Assembly (NCBI GenBank): GCA_002344215.1
Contig: DDSV01000036.1
Location: forward strand, 1-64,000
Direction: 5' to 3'
Source: Akkermansiaceae bacterium UBA2381
GTDB taxonomy: Bacteria > Verrucomicrobiota > Verrucomicrobiia > Verrucomicrobiales > DEV007
Length of the DNA stretch: 64,000 nt
Positions 21,151-31,020 of this stretch are shown in pieces. A program made the translations under genes and the position numbers. Position 1 is the stretch's first letter. Each line of letters opens with the position of its first letter. Under the pieces are notes generated by a model that saw only the letters and a program-made list of their open reading frames with translations, did no database searches and was not told where the DNA came from.

Positions 21151-22491
21151 ATGCTGACTGCCGAACAGATTCTTGCCCTCTCACCCGACGAGGCTTCGGC
21201 GAAAGCAGCGAAGGGTTTACTCACTCCGGCGAAATGGCCCACCCTCGGACGAGACGAAGTCTCGATTTGGGGGGAATGTCAGGGCAGCGGTTCGAAACCC
21301 TATCAGGTAATCATCGATACCGGCGGACCGACCTTCAAATGCAGTTGCCCGAGCCGCAAGTTTCCCTGCAAACACGGCTTGGCGCTCTATCTGCTCCTCG
21401 CCCAGAAAGCGAGCGCCTTTTCCGGGACGATACCACCTCCCTGGGTGGGCGAGTGGCTCTCGGCACGACTGGATCGCGCGGAGAAGAAGGTCGAAAAAGC
21501 TGCCCGGTCTGAGGTAAAGCCGGCAGACCCTGAGGCTTCCGCCAAACGCGAAGCGAAACGACTTGATAGGATGCTTGGAGGGGCGCTGGATCTGGAGCGG
21601 TGGATGGCGGACTTGATCCGGCACGGCATCGCCGATCTGCCCTCTAAACCGCCCTCCTTCTGGCGGGAGGCGGCGGCCCGCCTCGTCGATGCGCAGGCCG
21701 GCGGTCTCGGCTTGCTCGTTCGAGAACTTGAGAGCTGCGCGGCGAGCGGTGAGGGATGGCACGAGAGGACCCTTTTGCAGATGGGGCGGGCGCAGTTGCT
21801 CATCGAGGCGATGCAGGGGCTCGATGCGCTCCCCGAGCCGTTGCGGCACGACGTGCGATCCAGCGCGGGCTGGCCCCTCGAAAAGGAGGAGGCTCTCTCC
21901 AGCGGCGAACGGGTGAATGACGTCTGGCTTGTCCTCGGCATCAGTCACGATGAAAACGATCGACTCTGGGAGCGTCGCGTGTGGCTGCGGGGTCGCGACT
22001 CGGGACGCGCGGCGCTCTTGCTGGAGTTTTCCCACGGAGGAAGACGCTTTGACCGGGTCTTTCTACCAGGCGCCTGCTTTCAGTCCACCCTCTGTTTTTT
22101 CCCCAGTGCTTCCCCTTTGCGTGCCTTGCTTGCCGTGGATCCCGTTGAGGAAAAGTCGTCGATCTCCTCCAATTCCCTGCATACTTGGGATGAGGCGTTC
22201 GCCCCACTTGCCGAAGCCCTCTCTAAGCAACCTTTTTACCAGCGACTGCCATTGAAGCTGGATCATGCCGTGCCCGTTTTACGTCAGAATCGCTGGCTCG
22301 TTCGAGATGAAGAGGGGCGGGAGGCCCCTTTGCGAATCAACGATGACGATGGATGGCAGCTGCTCGCTTTGTCAGGGGGGCGCCCCTTGAATCTCTTTGG
22401 TGAGTGGCATGGGGATTATTTGCGTCCGCTTAGCGCCTGGTGCGGGAACACAGTCAACCCCTCTTGGACGGAGGTGATCCACGCCGCATGA
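21151..22491 (+). CDS. SWIM zinc-finger protein
   Basis: 446 residues. The SWIM zinc site is complete: CSCPSRKFPCKH with Cys64, Cys66, Cys73 and His75. It follows VIIDTGGPTFK, as in other SWIM proteins of this class. The rest is helical with EKKVEKAARSEVKPADPE and RQNRWLVRDEEGREAPL near the end. SWIM domains bind nucleic acid or protein. It is gene 1 of a five-gene conflict-type system, and is comparable to E. coli YehQ. The stop overlaps the next start (ATGA at 22488). Confidence 0.85.
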   Translation: MLTAEQILALSPDEASAKAAKGLLTPAKWPTLGRDEVSIWGECQGSGSKPYQVIIDTGGPTFKCSCPSRKFPCKHGLALYLLLAQKASAFSGTIPPPWVGEWLSARLDRAEKKVEKAARSEVKPADPEASAKREAKRLDRMLGGALDLERWMADLIRHGIADLPSKPPSFWREAAARLVDAQAGGLGLLVRELESCAASGEGWHERTLLQMGRAQLLIEAMQGLDALPEPLRHDVRSSAGWPLEKEEALSSGERVNDVWLVLGISHDENDRLWERRVWLRGRDSGRAALLLEFSHGGRRFDRVFLPGACFQSTLCFFPSASPLRALLAVDPVEEKSSISSNSLHTWDEAFAPLAEALSKQPFYQRLPLKLDHAVPVLRQNRWLVRDEEGREAPLRINDDDGWQLLALSGGRPLNLFGEWHGDYLRPLSAWCGNTVNPSWTEVIHAA

Positions 22492-24014
22492 ACCCGATCG
22501 CTTCACTCGCCAACCAAGCGCTCCTCGGCACGGATCGCCGGCTTCCTGATTGGCCCGCGCTTGAGGGACCTATCGGCCTAGTCCTCGGTCGCATTCCACG
22601 GGATTCCACCGAAAAGGCCGTGCTGCAAACCGCTGGCGTTCTCGCTACCTGTCGACTCGCTGGCACCCTTCCCGAAAAGGTCGGCGAAAATCCTCCTCCC
22701 TCTCCTGAGGAAACGACTCCCGAAGATCCGAGGGTCGATCTCCTGAGCGCCATCCTTGCCGATGGACCGGAACGTTTGCAGGCTGAGGCCTTTCGCAGGG
22801 TCGCCGCTCACGGGAGGCATCTGCCGCATCGTCTGTTGCCCAAGGCCCTCGACTGCGGTCGTCGCTGCACCGCGCTGCGACCCAGTTTGCTTGCCGTGCT
22901 CGGGAAGACTGGCGAGTGGCTCGCCGAGAAGAACACCGCTTGGGCCTTTGCCGCACACCGGGTTGATTCAGAGTCCGACAACATCGCCGTGTGGGAGCAT
23001 GGGAGCCTCGATCAACGCCTTGTCTATGTCACCGCGCTCCGTCTGCACGATCCGGGAAAAGCTCGCGATCTTTTGATTGAAGCAATGAAATCCGAGGGAG
23101 CGAAAGAGCGTTGCGCATTCCTCGAAGCTCTCTCCACCGGACTCAGCCCCGCCGATGAGGACCTGCTCGAAGCCACCCTGAACGACAAGAGCAAGGAGGC
23201 GAGGCAGATGGCCGGCCGATTGCTTTCCACGATACCGGGCTCGCGCTACTCACAGCGCATGACGGACATCATAGCTCCTCTGTTGAAGACGGAGAAGAAG
23301 CTCCTGCGTGGCACCGTGGTCAGCCTGGACGCTCCTTTGTCCTACGATCCTGCCTGGAAAGCGAACCTGATCGAAGAGGCAAAACCCAAAGGTCTCGGTC
23401 TCGGAGAACGGGCCTGGTGGTTGTTCCAGATCGTGCGTTTTGTCCCTCTCTCCTGGTGGGAGACACAGACAGGCATGACCCCGGCGGAATGTCTCCGCTG
23501 GGCGCAGAAGCTCGACTGGAAGGACGCTCTCCTGCAAGGCTGGGCAGAGGCTCAGGCGGTGCAACGTCGTGTTGAGTGGGCCGAGGCCTTTCTCGACACA
23601 CCTTTGCCGTCGAACGGCCCGCTCTCGATCTTCGATCTCCTCGAAACGCTTCCGCCGCCCCTCCGTGAGGTCCATTTTCTGAAACTACTCGTTGACCACC
23701 AAGCGACCTCCTTCGCGACTAGCACCCTGGTGGACCGTTTTCTAAAGGGCCTGCCGTTCGACGGCCCCAGCCTCACCCCGGCGACGGCGAGTAAGGTTGT
23801 GAAACTCCTCAAACAGCGCATCCACAGCGGCGAGCTTCGCCACGATTGGCCCCTTCGCCAATCGCTCGTCGAATTCGCCTGCCTCTTGCCCCGGGAATCC
23901 TTCGATGACTTCGCCCGGGGATGGGATCTCTCGAAGGAAGAATTACAACCCTTTGCCGAGGCGGTGTCCCGGATCGGCATTGTCCTCGATCAACGCGCCC
24001 AGCTTGACTCTTGA
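22488..24014 (+). CDS. DUF5691 HEAT-like repeat protein
   Basis: 508 residues from ATG 22488. It begins with NPIASLANQALLGTDRRLPD, the typical DUF5691 opening, and continues with helical repeats (PSLLAVLGKTGEWLAEKNTA; LDDKSKEAR-type capped helices such as EATLNDKSKEARQMAGRLL), probably an alpha solenoid. It is the second gene of the SWIM/MoxR/vWA set; DUF5691 is specific to this kind of locus. Probably a scaffold or sensor; function not shown. Confidence 0.8.
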   Translation: MNPIASLANQALLGTDRRLPDWPALEGPIGLVLGRIPRDSTEKAVLQTAGVLATCRLAGTLPEKVGENPPPSPEETTPEDPRVDLLSAILADGPERLQAEAFRRVAAHGRHLPHRLLPKALDCGRRCTALRPSLLAVLGKTGEWLAEKNTAWAFAAHRVDSESDNIAVWEHGSLDQRLVYVTALRLHDPGKARDLLIEAMKSEGAKERCAFLEALSTGLSPADEDLLEATLNDKSKEARQMAGRLLSTIPGSRYSQRMTDIIAPLLKTEKKLLRGTVVSLDAPLSYDPAWKANLIEEAKPKGLGLGERAWWLFQIVRFVPLSWWETQTGMTPAECLRWAQKLDWKDALLQGWAEAQAVQRRVEWAEAFLDTPLPSNGPLSIFDLLETLPPPLREVHFLKLLVDHQATSFATSTLVDRFLKGLPFDGPSLTPATASKVVKLLKQRIHSGELRHDWPLRQSLVEFACLLPRESFDDFARGWDLSKEELQPFAEAVSRIGIVLDQRAQLDS

Positions 24015-24040
24015 TCTCCGAAATCGTAATCCATCGCTCC

Positions 24041-25117
24041 ATGTCCACTCTCCGCCAACACGCCGAACACCTTTTTGCCCACGAGCTCGACGAGCTGAAG
24101 AAGTCCGACTCCCGCCAACGACCGACCAACTGGAACCTGTCTCCCTGGGCTGTGTCAAACTATCTCCTCGGCGGAAAGCTCGACAACGGCTTCGAGGTCA
24201 GCGCGAAGTACATCGGCAACCGGCGGGTCATCGAGATCGCCGTCGCCACTCTCGCGACGGACCGGGCGCTCCTCCTATACGGAGTTCCCGGAACGGCAAA
24301 AAGCTGGGTCTCCGAACATCTCGCCGCCGCCATCTCCGGCGACAGCACCCGTTTGGTTCAGGGCACTGCGGGCACGAGCGAGGAGCAAATGCGATACGGG
24401 TGGAACTACGCCCTCCTCCTTTCCAAGGGGCCCTCGCGCGAGGCAATCGTGCCCAGCCCACTCATGAAGGCGATGGAGGACGGACGCATCGCCCGCATCG
24501 AGGAACTCACCCGCATTCCAGCCGACGTGCAGGACACTCTCATCACCATTCTTTCCGAAAAGAGCCTGCCCATTCCCGAACTCGCCTCCGAGACACAGGC
24601 GAACCGCGGCTTCAACGTCATTGCCACAGCCAACAACCGCGACAAGGGCGTCAACGAATTGAGCAGCGCGCTGAAGCGCCGTTTCAACACGGTCATCCTG
24701 CCCGTGCCCGCGACCGAGGAGGAGGAAATTGCCATCGTCAGCAAGCGGGTCGCAGAAATGGGCAAGGCGCTTGAATTGCCCTCGGAACCACCCGCGCTCA
24801 AGGAGGTGCGGCGCATCGTGCAGGTCTTTCGCGAACTGCGCGACGGACAGACCGCGGATGGAAAAACGAAGCTCAAACAACCGACCGGCACGATGAGCAC
24901 GGCGGAGGCCATCAGCGTGCTGAACAGCGGGATCGCCCTCTCGACCCACTTTGGCGACGGCACCCTGCGCGCCGGTGATGTCGCCGCCGGATTGGTCGGC
25001 GCGGTGATCAAGGATCCTGTCCAGGATGCCGTGGTCTGGAGGGAGTATCTCGAAACCGTGGTGAAGGAACGCGACGACTGGAAGGACCTCTATCGCGCCT
25101 GCCGCGAGATGATTTGA
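24041..25117 (+). CDS. MoxR-family AAA+ ATPase (YehL-like)
   Basis: 358 residues from ATG 24041, 26 bases after the DUF5691 stop. Walker A GVPGTAKS (about 83-90), an SSPLMKAMEDG-type loop (PSPLMKAMEDGRIARIEELT), sensor-1 region FNVIATANNRDKGVNELSSAL and a KRRFN arginine finger. A C-terminal lid has VRRIVQVFRELRDGQ. MoxR ATPases remodel vWA partners; here the vWA gene is the fifth of the set. Comparable to E. coli YehL. Confidence 0.88.
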   Translation: MSTLRQHAEHLFAHELDELKKSDSRQRPTNWNLSPWAVSNYLLGGKLDNGFEVSAKYIGNRRVIEIAVATLATDRALLLYGVPGTAKSWVSEHLAAAISGDSTRLVQGTAGTSEEQMRYGWNYALLLSKGPSREAIVPSPLMKAMEDGRIARIEELTRIPADVQDTLITILSEKSLPIPELASETQANRGFNVIATANNRDKGVNELSSALKRRFNTVILPVPATEEEEIAIVSKRVAEMGKALELPSEPPALKEVRRIVQVFRELRDGQTADGKTKLKQPTGTMSTAEAISVLNSGIALSTHFGDGTLRAGDVAAGLVGAVIKDPVQDAVVWREYLETVVKERDDWKDLYRACREMI

Positions 25118-25125
25118 CCGACCCC

Positions 25126-27384
25126 ATGATCCACATCTTCGGCATCCGCCATCATGGCCCCGGTTGTGCGCGCTCGCTGCTGCGCGCTCTCGAGGAGCTG
25201 TCGCCGGATTGCATTCTCATCGAAGGACCGCCGGAAGCTGAGGCCGTTCTCGCGTCCGCCGTTCACGCCGAGATCGAGCCCCCGGTGGCGCTTCTGCTTT
25301 ACTGCCCCGAGGACACAAAAAAGGCCTCGTTTTATCCCTTCGCGGAATTTTCGCCGGAATGGCAGGCGATTCGTTTTGGCTTTCAACGCGGGATGCCGGT
25401 CCGTTTCATGGACCTTCCCCAGGCCCACGATCTCGCTCTGCGAGACGCTGAGACCGGTCCAACTCCCGTCGAGGACGAAGGGGATTTAGTAGTTTCATCG
25501 GAAGAAAGCCTCACGGGAGATCCGCTCGACTGGCTCGGACGCGCCGCCGGCTACGGCGACGGGGAATCGTGGTGGAATCACCTCGTCGAGGAACGCCGCG
25601 ATGGAGATAGCGTCGGTCTCTTTGCCGCGATTCAGGAGGCCATGACCGTCGCCCGCGCGGAATTTCCGAGAAAGCTGAACTCACATTCCTCTCATCGCGA
25701 GGCTCTGCGCGAAGCCCACATGAGAAAGACAATACGGGATGCGGTAAAGGAGGGTTTTCAACAGATCGCCGTCGTCTGCGGTGCCTGGCACGTGCCGGCT
25801 CTGGCTGAGATGCCGAGCGCAAAAAGCGACAACGATCTGCTAAAAGGGCTGCCCAAAGTCAAAGTCGCAGCGACCTGGGCACCGTGGACCTACGGACGCC
25901 TCGCAGCAGCGAGCGGGTATGGGGCGGGGGTCCTTTCCCCGGGCTGGTATGAATTTCTCTGGCGCAGTCAGACCTCGGATGCCTCGCAACGTTCCATCGC
26001 TTGGCTCTCCCGGGTCGCACGCCTCATGCGAGAGGAGGACATCGATTGTTCCTCCGCTCATGTCATCGAGGCGGCTCGCCTTTCCGATGCCCTCGCCGCG
26101 ATGCGCGAACGACCCGCCGCGGGACTCGAGGAGATCAATGAGGCCATCCGTACGGTCATTTGCATGGGTGACGATGCGCCGCTGCGACTGATCCGTTCCC
26201 GCCTCATCGTCGGTGAGAAGCTTGGCCGGGTCCCTCCCGATGTTCCGACCGTGCCCTTGCAGCAGGATCTGGAGAAACAACAGCGCGGATTGCGCCTGAA
26301 GCCCGAAGCGCTCGCGAAAGAGCTCGATCTCGATCTACGCAACGAGAACGATTTGACCCGCAGTCAGCTGCTCCACCGGTTGAATCTGCTTGGCATCCAA
26401 TGGGGCGAGGTGCGAGGAACCGGACGGGGCGCGAAAGGCACCTTCCACGAGGTGTGGCAAATCCAATGGCAACCCGAGTTTGCCGTTTCCATTATCGAGG
26501 CGAGCCGGTGGGGTCACACCCTTGTCGATGCGGCCTCGGCCCTTGCGATCGATCAGGCGGAAAACGCCATCTCGCTCCCGGCACTTTCTTCGCTCGTGGA
26601 CCTCGTGCTCCTCGCCAGTCTGCCGCGCGCGGTCGAGCCCGTCATCCACGCGTTGGAAAATCTTGCCGCCGTCGCGGGCGATGCCTCCCAGCTCCTCGAA
26701 GCGATCCCGCCGCTCGCGAATGTCTTCCGCTACGGCAACGTCCGACAGACCGATTCCTCGCTCGTGGGCCACGTCCTCGATGGCCTTGTCACCCGCGTCT
26801 GCATTAGCCTTGGCGGCGCCTGCGCCTCGCTCGACGACGATGCCGCGCTCGCGATGCGGAAGCGCATTCTCGCGGCCCATCAGGCGATTCAACTCGTCGG
26901 CAAGGATTCCCACCTCTCCGACTGGATGGCGGCGCTGACCCGCCTCGCCGTCCTCGGAGGCACCCACGGTCTCGTCAGTGGCCTCGCCGCGCGCCTCCTT
27001 TTCGACGGACAGCTCGAGGATGCCGACGCCAGTTCACTGCGCATGAGCCAGGCCCTTTCGATCGGCAACGACCCGGCTCCGGCCGCGGCCTGGCTCGAAG
27101 GATTCCTGCACCAGAGCGGCATGATCCTTCTCCACGACGACCGCCTTTGGCAGACGGTGGACGCGTGGCTCGACTCGCTCAGCGAGGACCATTTCACCCG
27201 CATCCTTCCGCTCATCCGGCGCACCTTCGCGGAGTTTCCGGGCACGGAACGCACCCAACTCGGGACTCGCGCCACCCGTGGACAGACCGCTCCAGCCATC
27301 GGCGCAACAACGTCCGAACTGGATTGGAATGAAGATCGCGCCGCCAAACCCCTCGCGGTGCTGGAAAGGATCCTCCATCTATGA
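25126..27384 (+). CDS. DUF5682 protein (YehM-like)
   Basis: 752 residues from ATG 25126; a TTG at 25114 overlapping the MoxR stop is an alternative. It opens with IHIFGIRHHGPGCARSLLRA and has LSPDCILIEGPPEAEAV, then MRKTIRDAV and IAVVCGAWHVPAL. This is the DUF5682 pattern. The HH near the start, the ILIEGPP strand and the CGAWH motif recall TraB/EreA-type hydrolases, so enzymatic activity is possible but unproved. The C-terminal half is helical. Comparable to E. coli YehM. The stop overlaps the vWA start (ATGA at 27381). Confidence 0.85.
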   Translation: MIHIFGIRHHGPGCARSLLRALEELSPDCILIEGPPEAEAVLASAVHAEIEPPVALLLYCPEDTKKASFYPFAEFSPEWQAIRFGFQRGMPVRFMDLPQAHDLALRDAETGPTPVEDEGDLVVSSEESLTGDPLDWLGRAAGYGDGESWWNHLVEERRDGDSVGLFAAIQEAMTVARAEFPRKLNSHSSHREALREAHMRKTIRDAVKEGFQQIAVVCGAWHVPALAEMPSAKSDNDLLKGLPKVKVAATWAPWTYGRLAAASGYGAGVLSPGWYEFLWRSQTSDASQRSIAWLSRVARLMREEDIDCSSAHVIEAARLSDALAAMRERPAAGLEEINEAIRTVICMGDDAPLRLIRSRLIVGEKLGRVPPDVPTVPLQQDLEKQQRGLRLKPEALAKELDLDLRNENDLTRSQLLHRLNLLGIQWGEVRGTGRGAKGTFHEVWQIQWQPEFAVSIIEASRWGHTLVDAASALAIDQAENAISLPALSSLVDLVLLASLPRAVEPVIHALENLAAVAGDASQLLEAIPPLANVFRYGNVRQTDSSLVGHVLDGLVTRVCISLGGACASLDDDAALAMRKRILAAHQAIQLVGKDSHLSDWMAALTRLAVLGGTHGLVSGLAARLLFDGQLEDADASSLRMSQALSIGNDPAPAAAWLEGFLHQSGMILLHDDRLWQTVDAWLDSLSEDHFTRILPLIRRTFAEFPGTERTQLGTRATRGQTAPAIGATTSELDWNEDRAAKPLAVLERILHL

Positions 27385-28553
27385 GCACCGACACCGAACG
27401 CCAACGGCGCTGGCGTCTTGTCCTCGGGGGCGAGGCGGATCAATCCTGTTGCAGCCTCACCGGAGCCGACCTCGAAATGGATCAGGTTCTCGCTGCGCTC
27501 TACGCGCCCGACAGCGAGGGCTCGCTCCAGGGCGGTCGTCGCGGGGGCATGGGCCAATCCGCTCCGAAGGTCGCACGATGGCTTGGCGACATCCGAAAAT
27601 ATTTCCCCTCCAGCGTTGTGCATGTGATGCAGAAGGATGCGCTCGACCGCCTCGGCATGCGCGAAATGCTCCTCCAACCCGAGATGCTCGAGGCGGTGCA
27701 GCCCGACGTGCATCTCGTTGCCAACCTCATTTCACTCTCCGGCATCATCCCGGCAAAAACCAAGGACACCGCCCGCCTCGTCGTGCGCAAGGTCGTCGAC
27801 GACCTCATGCTACAACTCGCTGAACCGATGCGCACCGCCGTAACAGGGGCGCTGAACCGAGCCGTCCGCAACCGCCGCCCGCGGCTCGCGGAGATCGACT
27901 GGAACCGCACCATTCGCGCGAATCTGCGTCACTATCAGGAGGACTACAAAACCATCGTGCCGGAGACCCTCATCGGATATGGCCGCAAATCGCAGAAGTC
28001 ACAACGTAACATCATCCTCTGCATCGACCAGAGCGGATCGATGGCTGCCAGCGTTGTTTACTCCAGCATCTTCGGGGCGGTCATGGCCTCGCTTCCGGCG
28101 GTGAAAACGCAGTTGGTCGTCTTTGACACCGCCGTCGTCGATCTTACCGAGAAACTCGACGATCCGGTCGAGCTGCTCTTCGGCACGCAACTGGGAGGCG
28201 GCACCGACATCAACAAGGCGGTGGGGTATTGTCAGGGTCTCATCACCGACCCCGCGAATACCATCCTCATTCTCATCTCCGACCTCATCGAAGGCGGCGT
28301 CGAGAAAAACCTCCTTCAGCGCACCGACGAACTGGTCCAGAGCGGGGTGCAGTTCATCACCCTGCTCGCCTTGAGCGATCAGGGTGCCCCGAGCTACGAC
28401 CGCGCCATCGCCGCCAAGATGAGCGCCCTCGGTGTTCCCAGTTTCGCCTGCACGCCCGACAAATTTCCCTCCCTCATGGCCGCCGCGATCCGGAAAGAAG
28501 ACATCTCACTCTGGGCCGCGAAGGCGGAACTTGTGACAACGCGTGGGGTGTGA
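27381..28553 (+). CDS. vWA-domain protein (YehP-like), intact MIDAS
   Basis: 390 residues. The N-terminal helical half ends before a vWA domain with ILCIDQSGSMAAS (DxSxS metal site, about residue 216), QLVVFDTAVVDLTEKLDDP, LGGGTDINKAVGYCQ (the conserved Thr/Asp) and ILILISDLIEGG. All three MIDAS elements are present, unlike the vWA-like protein of the 9-16 kb system. It is the last gene of the SWIM-DUF5691-MoxR-DUF5682-vWA unit. Confidence 0.88.
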   Translation: MSTDTERQRRWRLVLGGEADQSCCSLTGADLEMDQVLAALYAPDSEGSLQGGRRGGMGQSAPKVARWLGDIRKYFPSSVVHVMQKDALDRLGMREMLLQPEMLEAVQPDVHLVANLISLSGIIPAKTKDTARLVVRKVVDDLMLQLAEPMRTAVTGALNRAVRNRRPRLAEIDWNRTIRANLRHYQEDYKTIVPETLIGYGRKSQKSQRNIILCIDQSGSMAASVVYSSIFGAVMASLPAVKTQLVVFDTAVVDLTEKLDDPVELLFGTQLGGGTDINKAVGYCQGLITDPANTILILISDLIEGGVEKNLLQRTDELVQSGVQFITLLALSDQGAPSYDRAIAAKMSALGVPSFACTPDKFPSLMAAAIRKEDISLWAAKAELVTTRGV

Positions 28554-28598
28554 AGGGTCAGGATTTTTTGAGATTCTTGCAATCGAAGCCAGTGTAGA

Positions 28599-28680
28599 AA
28601 ATCCTTAGCCGGTTTTGAGTTGATCACCCTCCCTCCACTCGATACGATATCCACACAATCCATCTGCGCCCTTCGGCTGG
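28599..28680 (+). repeat. Cassette leader repeat, copy 1
   Basis: Aligns with 30909-31000 and 39832-39926: AATCCTTAGCC, GTTTTGAGTTGATCA, CGATACGATATCC, then TCTGCGCCCTTCGGCTGG. Each copy lies directly upstream of a plus-strand single gene and in the same orientation as it. Confidence 0.7.
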
Positions 28681-28708
28681 GATTCGATGGCTTTTGAAGT
28701 GGGTTCTA

Positions 28709-29902
28709 ATGTTAGTCTTCATAATGGTGCATTTTATTCTCAGAAGCGAAGACGAGTTGCCCCATGGGAGACGGATTGTCGAGGACCGCTCTAATGATCT
28801 TGTTGAGTGGTTTCAACGTCATTGGCTCACTCGCGATACCCTGGTGTCGACGAATCCCGACCGATACATACCCGAGAATTTCGACCCTTTGGATTGGACT
28901 GACGAGCTTTGCCAGCTTCGATCCCATGTGTTCGGAGGCAGTTTCTATGGCCTTTCGGAATTTTTCATCAAGATGCTGGACCGGCGGTGTCCGGTGGATT
29001 TGCAAGAAGTCAGGGATTTTATTTCTTCCTTTGACGGCCGATATTCCGAGGGCGGGATTTCAATGGTTGAGTCTGCAATTCAGGCGAACACGGACGACGA
29101 TGAGATAGATATTTCATGGTATCTTTTTGATACGGATTTCGATGAAGCTTACCCTGAAAGAACGCTGTTTTTAAGACGCAGCGAAGTCACACTTCCTACC
29201 GGAACTGGCGACGGTGTGTGGACTCCCGTTACTCAGGTGAAGTCCATTTCAGGGGTTGAAATGCGGAACTCGATTCAATCCTATTTTTGCTTCTTCTCGG
29301 CGCAGGACGGCTTGACCATTACTGAGATTGAAGGCTGCTATGCGCTGCCAACCGATATGTCAAACGCCGCTGCCTGGCTTGCCTCCCAAGGTATCACTGC
29401 AGCGGTTGTGGAGTCGAAATACATCAAATACATTTCGTCTGATTGGCCGGATGAGTTCACACTGCTGCGAGCGTTTCTTTTGCTGAGTAAGTCGGGCACT
29501 CTTGACGAAGCTCTTCACCTATTTTTGGAGTCGGACAAGAAGGTTCTCGGATGGCTTCCGCGCGTTTTCAGTGACTACCGCACTTCAATCAACGAACCAA
29601 AATTTCTCACAGGCGATGCTGCGACGTGCCGAAAGGACCTTGAGAGAATGCTTAAAGACTCCGATGGGGATGATCGAAATGAAAGCGGAGGGAAATGGGA
29701 GGACAAAAGCACTTTCCAATCGAGTCCACACATGACGCAGGCGGTGTTTGCTGAGGCTGGATTCTCGATTTATAACCCCGAAGAACCTGTCGGCACAGCA
29801 AGACAATGGATCTTCTTTGACAGCTACTGGGCGTCGAAGCACCCTGAACTGGCGGAAGGCATCCTTCGATATGGGAGGGGAGAAGACCTGCTGAACAAAT
29901 AA
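28709..29902 (+). CDS. Uncharacterised protein
   Basis: 397 residues from ATG 28709. The first residues LVFIMVHFIL are hydrophobic but short; then charged regions with DELPHGRRIVEDRSNDLVEW, PENFDPLDWTDELCQLRSHV and EIDISWYLFDTDFDEAYPER. The C-terminus has PVGTARQWIFFDSYWASKHP. No family recognised. It follows the first leader repeat and lies only two bases before the next gene, so the two may be co-transcribed. Confidence 0.65.
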   Translation: MLVFIMVHFILRSEDELPHGRRIVEDRSNDLVEWFQRHWLTRDTLVSTNPDRYIPENFDPLDWTDELCQLRSHVFGGSFYGLSEFFIKMLDRRCPVDLQEVRDFISSFDGRYSEGGISMVESAIQANTDDDEIDISWYLFDTDFDEAYPERTLFLRRSEVTLPTGTGDGVWTPVTQVKSISGVEMRNSIQSYFCFFSAQDGLTITEIEGCYALPTDMSNAAAWLASQGITAAVVESKYIKYISSDWPDEFTLLRAFLLLSKSGTLDEALHLFLESDKKVLGWLPRVFSDYRTSINEPKFLTGDAATCRKDLERMLKDSDGDDRNESGGKWEDKSTFQSSPHMTQAVFAEAGFSIYNPEEPVGTARQWIFFDSYWASKHPELAEGILRYGRGEDLLNK

Positions 29903-29904
29903 AT

Positions 29905-30558
29905 GTGAGTGATTATCCCGACAGCGATTGGCCATACACCTTCTACTTCAACGGACACGAGCTCCCGAAGTGGTCAGCGCAATGGCATTTTTGCTCGATC
30001 GGTGATTTCCTGAATAACTTCATTGATGATCACGAATCTGGTTGGGACGAGTTCATCAGTTTTCGGCACATTTGGCATCTCGAATGTAGGATTGACCACG
30101 TCGGCACGGTTGAGAGTGAAAATCCGGGCATCTTTTACGTTTGCGCTCAAGAGATCCTCAGGGTGATGGTCCTACACCGCGACAAGATCATCGAGACCAT
30201 AGGATCGCGCGACATTGAGGACGCGGCTGCCGAGGACGTGTTTCTCGAAATCGTCGAAGGTCTGGCCAAGATGCTTGAATTTAGTTCTCGAGAAAGCTGC
30301 GCTTTTTGGACCAGTGGTTACGATGAAGATCGGCAGCGTGTTCTTGATTGGATGCGACGAAGCAGGCTGCCACGTGACCATCCTGAGTTTGTTGAGAGCC
30401 CACATCAGACGCATCGTATATCGGAGCGGGTTCTCCGGGCAGGATTTCAGCTTTCAGAATTAAGGAGCTTAGCGCAAAGGGGACCCTTGGATAATCGACT
30501 TCGTCAGATCGTTGACCAACTCCCGGATGTGACGGAACACTTGTTCACGTCGGATTAG
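29905..30558 (+). CDS. Uncharacterised protein
   Basis: 217 residues starting with GTG at 29905, two bases after the previous stop. Contains DSDWPYTFYFNGHELPKWSA, FLNNFIDDHESGWDEFISFR and a late HRISERVLRAGFQLSELRSL. Acidic, no signal peptide or membrane segment, no family recognised. Likely a partner of the gene before it. Confidence 0.65.
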   Translation: MSDYPDSDWPYTFYFNGHELPKWSAQWHFCSIGDFLNNFIDDHESGWDEFISFRHIWHLECRIDHVGTVESENPGIFYVCAQEILRVMVLHRDKIIETIGSRDIEDAAAEDVFLEIVEGLAKMLEFSSRESCAFWTSGYDEDRQRVLDWMRRSRLPRDHPEFVESPHQTHRISERVLRAGFQLSELRSLAQRGPLDNRLRQIVDQLPDVTEHLFTSD

Positions 30559-30600
30559 CGGAGGGTCATCCGTTGTAACCAAAAGTTTCCTCCCGAAACC

Positions 30601-30867
30601 ATGAAAAGTTTTGCCGAGCCAGCCCAGATTGCGTGGGCGTTAATTTGGCGCTCGACGCTTCTTGCTCCGATTTTCCTGATCTTCTACGTCATCGCAATCG
30701 CCTCGTGGATCGGTCGATTCTACCTTCCAGTGCTGATCATCATCTCGGTATGGGTTCATGATTGGCCCTTTATTGGAATCTACGGTGTTTCCTGGGTTCT
30801 CTCTCTGGCGCTTTGGAGGTGGAGGCGCTTTCGACTTCTCTGGGAGGCTCCGCCTTCTCTTCTTTGA
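30601..30867 (+). CDS. Small membrane protein
   Basis: 88 residues with two hydrophobic segments (WRSTLLAPIFLIFYVIAIAS and VLIIISVWVHDWPFIGIYGV, the second running into SWVLSLALW). Ends with a basic RRFRLLWEAP stretch. No family recognised. It is plausible as the membrane partner of the two upstream orphans, or as a separate cassette. Confidence 0.55.
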   Translation: MKSFAEPAQIAWALIWRSTLLAPIFLIFYVIAIASWIGRFYLPVLIIISVWVHDWPFIGIYGVSWVLSLALWRWRRFRLLWEAPPSLL

Positions 30868-30908
30868 AAGAACGCCGCTGACGTTTACGGGCACAACTTG
30901 CATCGCTG

Positions 30909-31000
30909 CCAATCCTCAGCCCGTTTTGGGTTGATCATGGTCCCGCCAGTCGATACGATTTCCCCGCCATCCGCATCCGCCCTCCGCCGGTATCGGCTGG
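30909..31000 (+). repeat. Cassette leader repeat, copy 2
   Basis: CCAATCCTCAGCCCGTTTTG, GGTTGATCATGG, CGATACGATTTCC and ATCCGCCCTCCGCCGG, matching copies 1 and 3. It ends about 20 bases before the start of the gene at 31021. Confidence 0.75.
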
Positions 31001-31020
31001 CATTTGACGCTCGCTGAGAA

